DNA of 64,000 nt from Botryotinia globosa. Its lineage: Eukaryota; Ascomycota; Leotiomycetes; Helotiales; Sclerotiniaceae. A program made the translations under genes and the position numbers. Below the pieces are notes generated by a model that saw nothing but the letters and a program-made list of their open reading frames with translations, was not told the DNA's origin and ran no database searches. The first letter of the stretch is position 1, and each line of letters opens with the position of its first letter. Of this stretch, positions 34,851 through 46,380 are shown one piece after another. The stretch spans positions 2,604,001 through 2,668,000 of the forward strand of contig RCSZ01000002.1 of NCBI GenBank assembly GCA_014898425.1, written 5' to 3'.

Positions 34851-35486
34851 TCAAAGAACACCTTTAACGAATTGGTCAAGGGCGAGCTCGAAGAGCTCGT
34901 TCGCAACTCCTTCGCCTCCATGGTGCTCGACGGGAGACAGCGGGTTCTTGACAACTGCGAAGTATCAGCACATTGTATGAATGATAATGGGGAGGGCCAT
35001 ACCAAATTCCACATAAAGATTGACATATATCTGATGTAGCACCTGCCTCATAGTTGGAGTTTGTGTGTCGGTAAGCATCACGAACTTGATATTCGTTGGC
35101 GTCTCATAGTAATGTAACTTATACTGTCCCGTTCGAAACGATATGAAGCTATCATCCGGTCCTCCTAACTTTCTCACCATATTCCGTAGCGAGAATATAG
35201 TTCCAAATACCAATTTCGCATCGTCTTGCGCGCTCAACTTCCCGGGGCGACTCTTCGGCACGGCAAGTTCTGGAACGTTGAGAGGAGGTACGGCGCTGGA
35301 GTTACTGGAGCCGGAAATGGGTCGCGCAGTTGCGCCGGTGGTGGAGAGGGGTCGGTCATTATTGCGGTGCCAGAGTTTGGAATAGATGCATTCGGCTGAA
35401 GGATATGATTTAGTGTCAATCGCAAACTCCAAGACGTGTATTGACTTACTGTGCCTATCGAATATGTAAAAGGAATAAACAACCAT
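34851..35486 (-). CDS. BET5: TRAPP subunit Bet5 (TRAPPC1)
   Basis: Longin-like core subunit of the TRAPP complexes, the Rab GTPase (Ypt1) exchange factors and tethers for ER-to-Golgi traffic. Exons on the minus strand are 35450-35486, 35003-35395 and 34851-34954, giving 177 residues. The start MVVYSFYIFDRH is the family N-terminus, joined by splicing to ECIYSKLWHR. Later LVFGTIFSLRNMVRKL, FRTGQYKLHYYETPTNIKFVMLTD and the C-terminal HHGGEGVANELFELALDQF match TRAPPC1. A Ser/Pro-rich loop of about 40 residues after the first strand is longer than in yeast. The frame stays open 51 bases upstream to another ATG (35535-35537), but the shorter start fits the family. Intron 1 is 54 bp with no in-frame stop, so its retention would add 18 residues. 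Confidence 0.94.
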
Positions 35487-35891
35487 GTTGAGAATATAGT
35501 TGTAGTCTGAAGGATTTCTGAATTTCGATATTCTCATGGGACACTTTCGGCCTCGTAACTTATTATTATTGACAAGATTGACAAGGCTTCGTCGATATGT
35601 ACTCTGTACTCTGTACTTTGTATGTATTATGTATTATGTAGGTACGGGTAAGGGTGGTTCAACGTTGAATAATAGGATTTAATTTGGTACCAGGTTTGAA
35701 ATGAAGATGATAGTACAGGCTAACCGCACGCTATCAAATTAAGCTTTTATCAAGCTAAGCAAGCCTAATGCCTCTAATCCCAGAGATCGGCGAACCCCTT
35801 GACCAAAGCTCCTCATTCGTCAGAGTCATTTTTGGTAGCCTCACTGTTCAATCTTACCTTTCTCTCCCCCCCCCCCCCCCCCCTTCCACCC

Positions 35892-35942
<51 letters not shown>

Positions 35943-36019
35943 TCTTTCTTTTGCTTTGCTCGACCTTCAACATAGCTGGCCTTTGCGATATGAAGGGTGA
36001 TATTTAACTTCTGCATAAA
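35487..36019. promoter_or_regulatory. Divergent intergenic region, BET5 / CaMKK-type kinase
   Basis: This spacer lies between two divergent starts. It carries a run of about 18 C at 35866-35883 and a (CT)n tract at 35898-35939, some 80-150 bp before the kinase ATG. Pyrimidine tracts like these are common in fungal promoters and leaders. Confidence 0.5.
35866..35939. repeat. Poly-C run and (CT)n microsatellite
   Basis: A run of about 18 C is followed after 14 bases by about 21 uninterrupted CT dinucleotides. The Ser/Leu-repeat frame through it is an artefact. Confidence 0.95.
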
Positions 36020-38561
36020 ATGTCTTCATTCGCTGGCGATTGTGAAAAACCAGGTCATCCGGGTGATATTACCCAGAAAGAGGCTGATGCGGGCATTCTT
36101 CCTTCTCATGGTAAGTGAAGCTTTTCAACGTCGCGACCACAAGTACCAATACTCTTTATAACATAAACCAACTTACCTCCCTCACAGGCATTTCTCTCGA
36201 TATACCCGGCGAATTAGTTGATGGTCGCCCACCTTTGGTACAATACCTGTAAATCGCCTTCAAATGACCCCTCCTTATCTTTATCTCCCGCTAATGGATC
36301 TTCAAGTTCCACCCCCGCATATCAAAGTCCTCTTCGACATCACCGTCGCAGTGCCTCTGCACACCGGCAAGTAAAGGTTGGGCCCAAGTCTCACAATCTG
36401 GATATTCGCATTTAGAAATATACTGATTGCAAAAGGAAACGCTTGATGCAAGATCCGAATACATGAATAATGAAGAAGATGGGAGAGCCGAACATCACAT
36501 TAATCAATATATTATCAAAGATGAAATTGGCAGGGGCTCTTTTGGGGCTGTTCATCTAGCGGTGGATCAGTACGGAACGGAATTTGTAAGGGCTTCTGTC
36601 TTAAGCCATTGATCATTGGTTTAATATTGGGTACATAGGCAGTCAAAGAGTTCTCCAAATCAAGGTTACGGAAAAGAGCACAATCGAATATTCTTCGAAG
36701 GCCACATTATGTCAGACGACCCGGACATCTCGCAGCAGGGAGCGGTTTCAATTCCCCTCTTCATCGCCATTCGGCATCCGACATACATATCAATGAGCAA
36801 AGGGGAAATCCATTGTATCTGATTAAAGAGGAGATCGCTATCATGAAAAAATTGAACCATCCCAATCTCGTTAGTCTGATAGAAGTTTTGGATGATCCTG
36901 AGGAAGATTCTCTTTATATGGTTTTGGAAATGTGTAAGAAAGGCGTTGTCATGAAGGTTGGGCTTGGAGAGAAAGCAGATCCGTATGACGTTGAAAGTTG
37001 CAGATGCTGGTTCAGAGATCTAATACTTGGCATTGAATATCGTAAGTACTTACGGTAGTCTTCTGTATTGATACAATGGCTCACATCACGAAGTTCACGC
37101 TCAAGGCGTTGTGCACCGAGACATCAAGCCGGATAATCTACTTTTGACCGAAGATGATGTGTTGAAAGTTGTGGATTTCGGAGTTTCTGAGATGTTCGAA
37201 AAGGCTTCAGATATGATGACAGCCAAATCCACGGGGTCTCCAGCATTTCTGCCCCCAGAATTGTGCGTAACGAAGCATGGCGATGTTTCCGGAAGGGCAG
37301 CTGACATATGGTCCATGGGAATCTCATTGTATTGTCTGCGCTTCGGTCACATACCTTTCGAACGGACCGGAGTACTTGAATTGTATGAGGCAATCAAGAA
37401 TGATGAAGTTGACTACGAGCCGAGTACCGACCCTCAGTTTGTCAATCTAATGAGAAGAATTCTAGAAAAAGATCCCAAAAAAAGAATTACTATGGATGAA
37501 ATTCGCGTATGCTTTCCCTGTACATTTTACCGAATACGGCTGACGTTCAGTAGAAACATCCCTGGGTGACTAATAATGGAACCGACCCATTACTACCAAA
37601 GGAAGAAAACATTGCAAATCTAGTTGAGCCGCCGAGTGAAATCGAGGTCAATCATGCAATAACTACTAAAATGAGGGGTCTTCTCGCAGTCATGAAGGCT
37701 GTGAAGAAATTCAAGTCTAAAATGGAGCAGAGGAGACCCAACGCTATCTCTGAGACATTAGGGAAAGGTACTCGTGTTCTACACCCATCTATGGGGATGA
37801 CCGAGCAAAAAGAATCTGTGCTTCATAGGTCCAAAAGCTCGGATCTTGAGGATAGACGTCTGGTTGAAGCAGCACTTGCCGCTGAAGGTGTACACCATGA
37901 TGGAACATATCCTTCGGCTGATGGTCCTAGGACTATGGCAAGCCGAATGGACTCTTCTAGTACAATTGTAGTGGATGAGGAGCCTATAGTCAAGAAAATC
38001 CAACCACGTAGCATCGCGAAGACCGATTCATCTAATTCGATAGAAAAACGCCCAGAGTTTCGGGAACAGCAATCTGGTGACAAGGGGCACGCTCACGATC
38101 CTTTGGACGAACAGCCTCTGTACCTAGGAATTGGTGCCGGAGTTGGGGAAGACGGCGATCCTCTGAATGAACCCGTACAAGAATTGATAGCTGAATCCCC
38201 TACAGCTGCCGATTTCAATATTTATGATACTGCCTACCAACAAGAGGTCGATCGAATTCGTGCTGTCCAAGGGCACGCCGCCACTGTCTATCTGACGCGA
38301 AGGGTAGATCATAAAAAGGAATATAAAGCTGATCGTTACATGAAAAATCTCCCAAATCATGCGGAGATGAAGGGTAAAATTCAAGAAGGATGGAAGGGCC
38401 TGGTAGATCGCGCCCAGGAAAGTAAAGATGAACGTTCTCTTCATGAGAAACTTACAGAAGGCCATCAGGCTTTCTCCGATTTGGTATCTAAGGCGGTGGA
38501 GAACACGAGGAATTTGGGAAGAGATGTCAGTGAGAGGGAAGGGGCTACGTCTCAGAAGTAG
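36020..38561 (+). CDS. CaMKK-type protein kinase (Ssp1/Sak1/Elm1 group)
   Basis: Ser/Thr kinase of the calcium/calmodulin-kinase-kinase group, which activates AMPK/Snf1-type kinases and affects stress response and polarity. Exons are 36020-36110, 36188-36248, 36307-36376, 36436-36585, 36639-37041, 37094-37506 and 37554-38561, giving 731 residues in phase. Landmarks are glycine loop EIGRGSFGAVHL (about 104-115), AVKEFSKSRLRKRAQ (Lys at 127), HRDIKPDN (Asp 268), DFGVSE (Asp 286) and an APE-like LPPE. The basic insert after the catalytic Lys (about residues 130-170) is typical of the group. The C-terminal third is unstructured and charged. The end of exon 3 is ambiguous: GTAAAG at 36371 or GTTGGG at 36377, both in frame (2 residues differ). 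Confidence 0.88.
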
Positions 38562-39291
38562 TGCACGGGGCTATGTGGAAACTAAAGGAAAATATCGAGG
38601 AAGGGAAAATATTACGACATAGATGGTCAAGTGAAGTTATTGATCTAGCAGGCGTTTAACGTATTTTGGTAGCGAGTTGTCAGATGAGTCGATACGATTC
38701 TTGAATACCATAATTTTGCAATACAAGATAACTGTTTTTATTATAGCTACTTCGAGAAGCTATGAGGATTAGATTTAGAAGGTTCCTGTAGATGCTGTCA
38801 GACGTGCCTGCTTTCTGGTTATCGAATATTCTACTATGCATACTACGCATATTCCAACGATTCAATTCCAGCATCGCCGCCTCTGCCTCCTGATCAATTT
38901 CTAACTACGCCCATCCTGCCAGTCCGCGCCTATGCCCAATTTTACCCTCAGCGAATCGGGGGCTAGAATCGGGGGAGACGTGTACTTGTTTCTAGCTAAT
39001 CTGGAAATTGTTATTGTCTGACTTTACCCCAAGGATCACGGTCTACTAAGTGTTTTCAGAACCAAACAGGTACTATCTTGTCGCGTCTACGAGTATGTTT
39101 GGAATCTCACTGCTCATACTTGTGAATTGTTCCAAATCCTCAATTCGGTTCGGCAATTCAGATACTGATTGCTCCTTCTTTATTACTATTGAGACTATTG
39201 CTTTCTCAAAACAGATGCAACACATGCGAATCTACCCAGAAACGCGGATTGTTCAGATGCCAGTCGTAAACCCTAGATTCCATTTCCATTT
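38562..39291. other. Intergenic, no gene seen
   Basis: Spacer after the CaMKK-type kinase. Short open frames only, without family signatures. Confidence 0.5.
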
Positions 39292-39830
39292 TTATTGGGC
39301 AAAAGGCCAGCAACTTAGCTCTGTGAAAACGCGTCCCGAGCCCTTTTCAGCTACTTTCTTGCCAGGAGACTGCAAAAAATGTAGTCCTGAGCTCCGGGAC
39401 TCCTTCAGAACCCCCTCCTCGTCCTTGATGATAAATTCAGGGAATGAATGCGGTAACATAGTTGCATTTCCCTCCCGTACTGCCCATCTCTGAAACTTTG
39501 TGTTCAATACTCCTAGTCTTTGACCAATATCACTCTGCGTGTTCCCTTTCCCTACTAACCAATCCAAATACCCTGAACGCCAAATGCCAAATACTGGTAT
39601 CATCAAAGTATACAAAGCAAATGATGCTTGCCAAATAGTTTTATCCTCCTCTGTCATCTCATATATGATATCTCCGGAAATCTTCCCACAACGATTCTAG
39701 AAAGGTGTTGGTTCTCTGGCCATCATTGCCTAAATAGCACGCATCATTTCCTTGAATGAAGCCAACATTACTCTCAAACTTCTGCATTCCACCCCAAAAA
39801 GCAAATGTATTGAGTACATCCACAAACAAG
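39292..39830 (-). pseudogene. Possible gene fragment in two frames
   Basis: Downstream of BUD31 on the same strand, two protein-like stretches sit end to end in different frames. The first (about 39830 to 39659) reads SLFVDVLNTFAFWGG and GNDGQRTNTFLESLWEDF, then stops. The second (39657 to 39292, 121 codons from ATG) reads MTEEDKTIWQASFALY, IPVFGIWRSGYLDWLVGKG and FPEFIIKDEEGVL. Amino-acid composition is that of a globular protein, but I recognise no family. It may be a relic, a gene with an unseen intron, or chance. Confidence 0.3.
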
Positions 39831-39849
39831 CTGTAAGAAGGCCGCTCGC

Positions 39850-40366
39850 CTAATCACTCGAAGCGCAACCTCTGCATCCGCAACTAACGCATTGAATCTC
39901 CTGATCCTCCTTCAAATCTGCCTTCGGAACCCGGCATATACAGGTAGAGTTAAAGTTTGTCTCTTTCGTTTGGACGCATTTAAGACAGCATAACTGTATT
40001 CAATTACCCATTAGTAAATCACACAAACATGCATCCAGCATACCCTTCACCAAGAGTAAAACGTACCTTCTCGTAGCCCTCCTTCTTCCATTTTGCCACG
40101 AGCGTCGCATCACATTGACCGTTCTTTACACACCAATCATATAATTCCTTGCTGATCTTCTCTTCACAGTACATATCCCAAACGTATCTACTTCGCTGAT
40201 GATTTATTTGTGTGATTTCCCAAGTGGCTTGATGACGGGGACCGGTGGATGGTGGGGCTGCAATGGCATCTTTCATTTTGTTGCTGTACACGAGGAGAGA
40301 ATCTTCAATATCGCTGTAGCCATTTGGGGGAGCTTTGCGCTTGGAGGAGTGGCGGATGGCAGGCAT
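39850..40366 (-). CDS. BUD31: Splicing factor Bud31 (G10/Cwc14)
   Basis: Small zinc-binding protein of the catalytic spliceosome, next to Cwc2 and the NTC. Exons on the minus strand are 40067-40366 and 39850-39993, giving 147 residues in phase 0. The N-terminus MPAIRHSSKRKAPPNGYSDI is the G10 signature, and HQRSRYVWDMYCEEKISKEL with WCVKNGQCDATLVAKWKK follows. After the intron comes the Cys-rich zinc cluster: LCCLKCVQTKETNF, STCICRVPKADL and CVSCGCRGCASSD. The gene is divergent from the complex I subunit, with about 310 bp between the starts. The family is nearly invariant in eukaryotes, so the call is firm. Confidence 0.97.
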
Positions 40367-40676
40367 GGTTGCGGTGTTTATGTTGTAATTGTGGTATTTA
40401 TGAGATTGACAACAATCGTGGTGGATTCTCGTGAAGTGTTGTGGTGTATAGAAAGTGAGGTCGTAGTTGTGTGAGTGTTAATAAGATTATATGGTTCGTA
40501 GCGGGGTGAAGCAAGCAAGCAAGCTCTCATTCGAAAATTAATTCATCAGCCTCGAGCTCCTAGCTCAAAATTAAGGTTTACCGCGTCCACGTGACATATT
40601 TTAATCGGTCGCTTCTATCAAGGAACCTCAACTTCTGGGGGTTGAATGGAGGTTTGATCACAACGTATCAGCGACA
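40367..40676. promoter_or_regulatory. Divergent promoter region, BUD31 / NDUFA6
   Basis: These 310 bp between two divergent housekeeping starts must carry both promoters. No individual site was assigned. Confidence 0.4.
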
Positions 40677-41469
40677 ATGGTTATTAATCCTACTTATCTT
40701 GCGCAGCGGACGCGCCAGTGTAAGTTAACCTTTTTGTGCCCCATGAGCCATAGTGCTCTGTACTTGACATAGAAGGAAAGCTAATTAATGCGGTAGCCGT
40801 TAACTGGACTGATGCGAAATCAAGAGTGTTGAAGAGCTATAGAGAATGGATCCGTGCTGTATGTTTGCTCTGTATCCGTGGGAAGGGCCGGAGAGGACGG
40901 CGGACGTATAGGGAGCATGGAAACTGATAGGTGTTGATGTAGGCTCCGGAAATCCAAACAATGTACTCTCTCGGCATGCCAGTTTCGCAATTGAGGACGA
41001 AGATGCGGTCAGAGTTTGAAAGGCACAGATACGTGAACCATATTGGAACCGTGGATAAGCTATTGTATGAGAGCCATGCAGAATTCCAGGTACGTCAAAT
41101 AGGTTGAGAAATTATGTCTCCGGGTTACAAAGAGACAAGATATAAGAGGGGCTGTACGGAGCAGTGTATGCTATAGAGGGGGACCCGGCATGCGAGAAAG
41201 GATATTTGGCACCAGCAGCAATATGGAACAAAGTTAGGGGGCGTGGAATGCGATGGGTTACACATGAAGTCTATCTACTAAGTTCGTGCTTTACAGGAGA
41301 CTTTGAACTACTGGAAGCAACTTCCTCACATCTTGAAGTACTTCAGAGCAGAAGAAGACCCAACTGCAAGATTACCACAGAACTTCATGACAGGTTTCTT
41401 AGAGGTATGTCTACAATATTGCTCTCGTCTTCGATTCATTTCTGACCTTCATCACAGGGACGCAATTAG
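40677..41469 (+). CDS. NDUFA6: Complex I LYR subunit (NDUFA6/NB4M, 14.8 kDa)
   Basis: Accessory LYR-family subunit of mitochondrial NADH:ubiquinone oxidoreductase that binds the acyl carrier protein at the matrix side. Exons are 40677-40719, 40797-40858, 40943-41089, 41297-41404 and 41458-41469, giving 123 residues in phase. The last exon encodes only GRN plus stop. Key segments are MVINPTYLAQRTR, the LYR-like helix RVLKSYREWIRA, APEIQTMYSLGMP, RTKMRSEFERHRYVN and ETLNYWKQLPHILKYF. No cleavable presequence is evident, as usual for this subunit. It converges with RPC19, with about 130 bp between the stops. Confidence 0.94.
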
Positions 41470-41601
41470 AAGTTGGTATCTTTATTTTGTCGCTTTGTAC
41501 AATCCCAATGAACCTCGAATGAACTCCATAAGATCCTTCCCTTTTATACGCCTTGCCATTGCCGTGATATTTAAGTTGTTGGCCCCAATACATTACGTTA
41601 T

Positions 41602-42243
41602 TTACGACTCCATCTGAGAGGCATGCTGCTCCCGTGCTGCTGTGAATTTATCGGCAACCACATCACAAAGATCTATCAAATCATCTAAGCCCTTTCTTAA
41701 AGCATCTTCAGCTGAATTATCTATTTGTATTATTAGCCAGTTGTCCCTACACAATCTAGAATGGGCGATACTGACCATATGTTTGGATTCTAATGTTCAT
41801 TAACTCTTCCGAAGGATGTGGTATCGAATAACCGCAGAACTCAACATCAGGACTGGAAAGGGAAGGATTAGTTTAATTGAGCCAATAAATTTGTAGATTA
41901 TCAGGAATCTGGCATACTTCTTCATGATGATATATCTCAACGCATTCCCTAACGTGTGGTCTTCTTTCTTAAACTCAAAAGATGCAGCCTTGTCACTCGA
42001 TCCAGGAAGCTGAATCCCACGAAGTTAGCACATATTCTTATCTATACTGCCGCAATTCCCCTTGAGATTTTTGTGTGCTCTTACAATACGAAGTCTCTGT
42101 TCCTGGAACATCATCGCAGCGGGGTTGTGCGGATCTTCGCGCATGAGAGTTTCGCCTTCAGTTTCTGCTGGCACTTCCTCCATTGGCACATCTTCTACGG
42201 GCGCTGGTGCAGATGCCTCTACCTCCTTCTTTCGTGGTGCCAT
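41602..42243 (-). CDS. RPC19: RNA polymerase I/III subunit AC19
   Basis: Alpha-like assembly subunit (Rpc19/POLR1D) that pairs with AC40 in RNA polymerases I and III. Exons on the minus strand are 42085-42243, 41918-42009, 41776-41852 and 41602-41720, giving 148 residues in phase. An acidic N-terminal tail ([20 protein letters not shown]) precedes the alpha-like domain. The domain shows [21 protein letters not shown], then [24 protein letters not shown] and a helix ([20 protein letters not shown]). The HTLGN...VEF.GYS.PHP pattern is diagnostic. Start: the ATG at 42241-42243 is the first with family-like context; upstream in-frame codons lie in the leader. Confidence 0.95.
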
Positions 42244-45200
42244 GATCAATTTGTTCGAGGGAGTGTTATCGTAAAATAGATGGGCGCAAAGGAATGTATG
42301 TTTAACTGGTGAAGAACTGGAAGATTGATAATTTTGATAAATTTTATCAATGATCACGTGTAGATAAGATATTTGATGCTTTTTGCTTCATGCCTGAGGC
42401 CATAATCCTGTCACTCTGGACTTTGCGTGAAGTCCGATTCCTCTGTCTATTTTCCCTTAATACTTTCCGTAAAGTTTTCGCAGTTTTCTAGAACTTCTGT
42501 GGTCAATCTAGAGGATTTGCATCCTACCCTTCTCTCCTTTTCCGGAATTACCAATTCGGTCAAGTAATGTTTGAAAGTCTAATAGATTGTCTGTTTCTGA
42601 TGATTTACTTCACTTGTGCAACTCCTGATTGGCTAAAAGAGCTAACCTTGACGCTCAGTGGCGGCAAATGAAGTTCAACCGTTTAAAGGCCTCGGCCTTA
42701 TGTATGACCCGAGGAAAAGGTTAAGCTATAGAATAGGGGTTATCTCGATAACGGCAAACGTTATGCCAGCTGTGGAAACGTCATATATAGGCTGTTACAC
42801 TCGCGCGCGGCAAAGGAAGATTAGGAAATGTTTGGTCGCCCGTTGGTAGGTTGGTCAAGGCTCAAGTATCTTTAGAAGAGGGAAAAATTCGATAGTGCCA
42901 AATCTGGGGTATCTCTGCAATGTGCGGAAACGATACGATACAGATATTACCATTCGGAGAACTGTACAAATTCGTCAATCGAATGTGTTCCAAGATGCCT
43001 TGAGAACTTGGGGCATGTTCCACTACATACAGCACATCACAAAGTCACCTGTTATGAACTTATGAGTACGAAACAGTATTGTGGCGCAGGATCAACGAAT
43101 GGATTTCTCACGATTGCCTCATCTTCAGGTGAAGTCGCACACAGCCTTGCCACGAATAGATGCAGATGTCCCATGTTCCATGCCCCATTTTTGATCTGTT
43201 GAGTTGGAAACATCCCTCTATTTTTTTTTCTTCATTTTTTCCCAGAAGATGAGACACCAATCGCGTATGACCATACCAGCGATCTTTTTTTCTCTCTTTA
43301 ATTTATCTTACTTTACTTCTTATTTCTCCTCCACGACGTGACGTGAGCCTTCGTTCGCAAAGATTCCTTCTCTCCTCTCTAATCTTTCCAACGCGTCTCC
43401 TTCATGTGGGAAAGTTTGATTGGAGGGAGATGCTGAGCCGCGTTTCAAGGAAGATAATGACTTTCATGGAGCTATTTGGTTGGTTATTTTTTGAGACTAG
43501 GGTATCAATTTGTCAAACGCAACCGTCGCAGTTCTAACAGGGATTCTTCGGACCATGTCCGCATGGACCACCTTCAATGGTAGGTCACCGTAGGTGGACT
43601 CTGGACTCTGGACTTGAGGAGGGGCTCGCTGGCTTTTCCCAAGCTGGCTTCGGTCCTTACTTGCTTTAACTAGCTCTAAAAGTTCGTTGTTCGACGAATG
43701 ATCATAGACTCGGGAGTCGGGAGCTGTCAAACCTGAAAGCTGTCTATGTTGATGTGCATCTTGTTGATCTCCGATTGGGAGTTGAAGAAGCCAAGTCAGC
43801 TTTCTTGTGTCACGTACATCTTTTGTGGCTCTTGGGTATTCAGTTATATATGTGCTCAGAGGAATACGAGTCTACTAAAGAGCGGGCAGCCCGAAATTCA
43901 AACAACTCTCACCACTGTATCCCAACTTGGAATGACCTTCCAATTGCTCAAGCTCACCGTCCATCAGAATAATCATATATATTGTGTTGTCCGAAAGAAG
44001 AGGGGTTTGTGTTTACAGACAGACCATGCTTATCCTCACAACACACGATTGATCGTCAGGGCCGCAAGCGAGAAATATTGAACATTGAAAACATGTTACA
44101 AATCAGAACCTTTTGATGCAATTATCCGTATGAATGTGATAGAGAGGGGCATTACAAGCAATATTCACATGCAAGATCTAACGATTATCTCAAACTCGTG
44201 TGATATATATTAAAAATTAGCCAGATCAGGACTATGCTTCATTTCACAAAATTATCATTGAAACGAAAGGGACGACCGATAAGCTAATGATCATGGTGTG
44301 CAATTTGGATAAAATTGATGCAGGACTAGCAAGGGGTTTCACTAGGGCACTATGAAATATTGAATTTACAGATCCTGCAGATCAGGTCTACAAGGGTTGA
44401 AACCCAAAAGCATGGAAAACGATCTCTGAAAGTTTTGAACGATGAGAAATCTTTGGAGAGGTTTGGGCGATTTCGAAGACGAGAATAACACAGTTTCTTC
44501 TAATGTACTGTACTTTGCCTTGGCCCTTCAAGATTGAGCCGAAACTTTCCAACGGCAATTCTTACATCAAGAATGTCTTATATTCATTGGCAGAGAAAAT
44601 GATAGCCAAGACAGACATTTGGGATTTGATTCATGTTTGATGGCCAACCACATCCACCAGTCAGACACCAACTGCCAGATCTCATCTACTGTAGTCTGTA
44701 TGTACTATTTTCTCCTAGAACTTAGCTATTTATCCGACTCCCGCCAGGTACTGTACTAGGTACCGCACACTCTGCCTTGAGTTGAATCTAAAACAATAGT
44801 TGATTTTCATAAAGTCCAAGCTTCTCTTAAGCTTCATTTCCTGAAAATACTGTACATTGAAACTTTGTGGGTAAATGATATACATAGTAAAGTGCATGAT
44901 TGTCTATGGAGGAAAATCTCCTATAGCAACATGGAATTTATCGCCATCGTTATATCGGACATGACCCAATGTCACCTAGTTACTCATATATAGACAATCG
45001 CATATCGTAATGTATACGAATCCATCCTTCATCCCATCCATCCTAAGTTATGAGCTCAATGGCCTCCCGCTCTCAAGCATTGATGTTCAACTGAAATAAA
45101 ATCCTTAAATATCAGATCAAACAAACCAAGGCGAGCATGGAAACAAAGGCGTCGGAAGTTGTGTTGCTCAATAGAAATATAATTTGGATCTTCATCAAAT

Positions 45201-46261
45201 CCCCAATCCCTCCGGCCATAATAAAACTCAATACATCTCCAATTTTGTATTCCTTGGAGTTTCCTTGATATTGACCTTCCAGTTCAGTCCACTTCCTCTC
45301 CAAATGAACAGAGGATCCTAGATTCCCATGTTTTACGTCTTCGAATACATACGTACGACAGGAGCAGATGCATTCAAAATACGTGAGACTGGTGACTTGA
45401 CTGGAACATATAATTTCCCCCCCCCCCCATTTCATCCGACCGACGCTTTTCCTTCATCTCCATGCATCTATCAAGATTTCAACCCCTCTCCTACCTACCC
45501 TCCTTTTTCCTTGTGAGAAGCCCAAACTTCCAGTGTCGGACTACGGGGTATTTAATTAAAATCGACACGAGTTGGAACTTGGAAGTAACGCATTGACACT
45601 TGACCGGGGATCCTTCAGTCATGTTTTATACTGCTTGACGGAATGCTACTCTGTTGTCCCGGGAAAAGGGTTTGCAGTAATCTTCAAGTCCGCTATCGAC
45701 ATCTACACGTTTACCATCCATCTATCTATCTCCTGTCCTATGTCCAAGATCTCGTCTGGAATATCGAGCTCCCTGTTTCTGCCAACCTTTTCCATGTCCA
45801 TCTCCATGTCCATGTCCACCTCCACCAGCACCTCCGATGGCTATGTAACTCGCTCGTATCACGCACGCATTATCGAGCACCCATTGAATCCATTACCAAC
45901 AGCCATGTCAAACAACCAAACAGCCATGCAGCCGAAGAACCTTGAATAAACAGCCTTGATAGCCAATGAATCCATTCCCACCCTGCTCTCTAACCCAAGT
46001 AGTATTAGAGCAGCAGTGCACCCACCATCACTCATTGCTTAGCACCAGCACCCGGTGTTTGAACCTCTTTTCTTTTTCTTTTTCTTTGGTGATCGACCTA
46101 CTTGGCCACTTTGAGAGGGTGGAGGTAAATTGTAATACTCTTTTCGTCTCCTCCATGATCGAATGCAATTAGACGAGTTAATTGCAGAAGTGCAGACTTG
46201 CGAGAAGGAAGAGGGAAGAGGGAAGAGAGATTATTTTTTATATACCAGTAATATAGAATGA
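42244..46261. other. Long gene-poor spacer, part 1
   Basis: Four kilobases with no gene I can support. The part next to RPC19 holds its promoter. Pyrimidine-rich stretches occur near 43210-43330. From 45400 to 46100 the DNA is C/T/A-rich with short cca/tcca repeats (for example 45790-45840). The many short frames show no domain or splice pattern. Confidence 0.45.
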
Positions 46262-46270
46262 ATATTATCA

Positions 46271-46380
46271 TACAAGTGATATAAGTGATACAAGTGATAC
46301 AAGTGATACAAGTGATATAAGTGATATAAGTGATATAAGTGATATAAGTGATATAAGTGATATAAGTGATAAAGTGATAT
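46271..46380. repeat. 9-bp satellite array (agtgatata)n
   Basis: About twelve head-to-tail copies of agtgatata with agtgataca variants, ending in a shortened unit. This is the third AT-rich array of exactly 9-bp period in the window. Confidence 0.95.

Noticed and set aside
35768..36007. 79-codon frame with a Ser/Leu repeat
   Set aside because: It is produced by the poly-C and (CT)n tracts upstream of the kinase.
36188..36420. Apparent frameshift near the N-terminus of the CaMKK-type kinase
   Set aside because: A 58-bp intron (36249-36306, GTAAAT...AAG with a GCTAAT branch-like site) restores the frame, so no mutation is needed.
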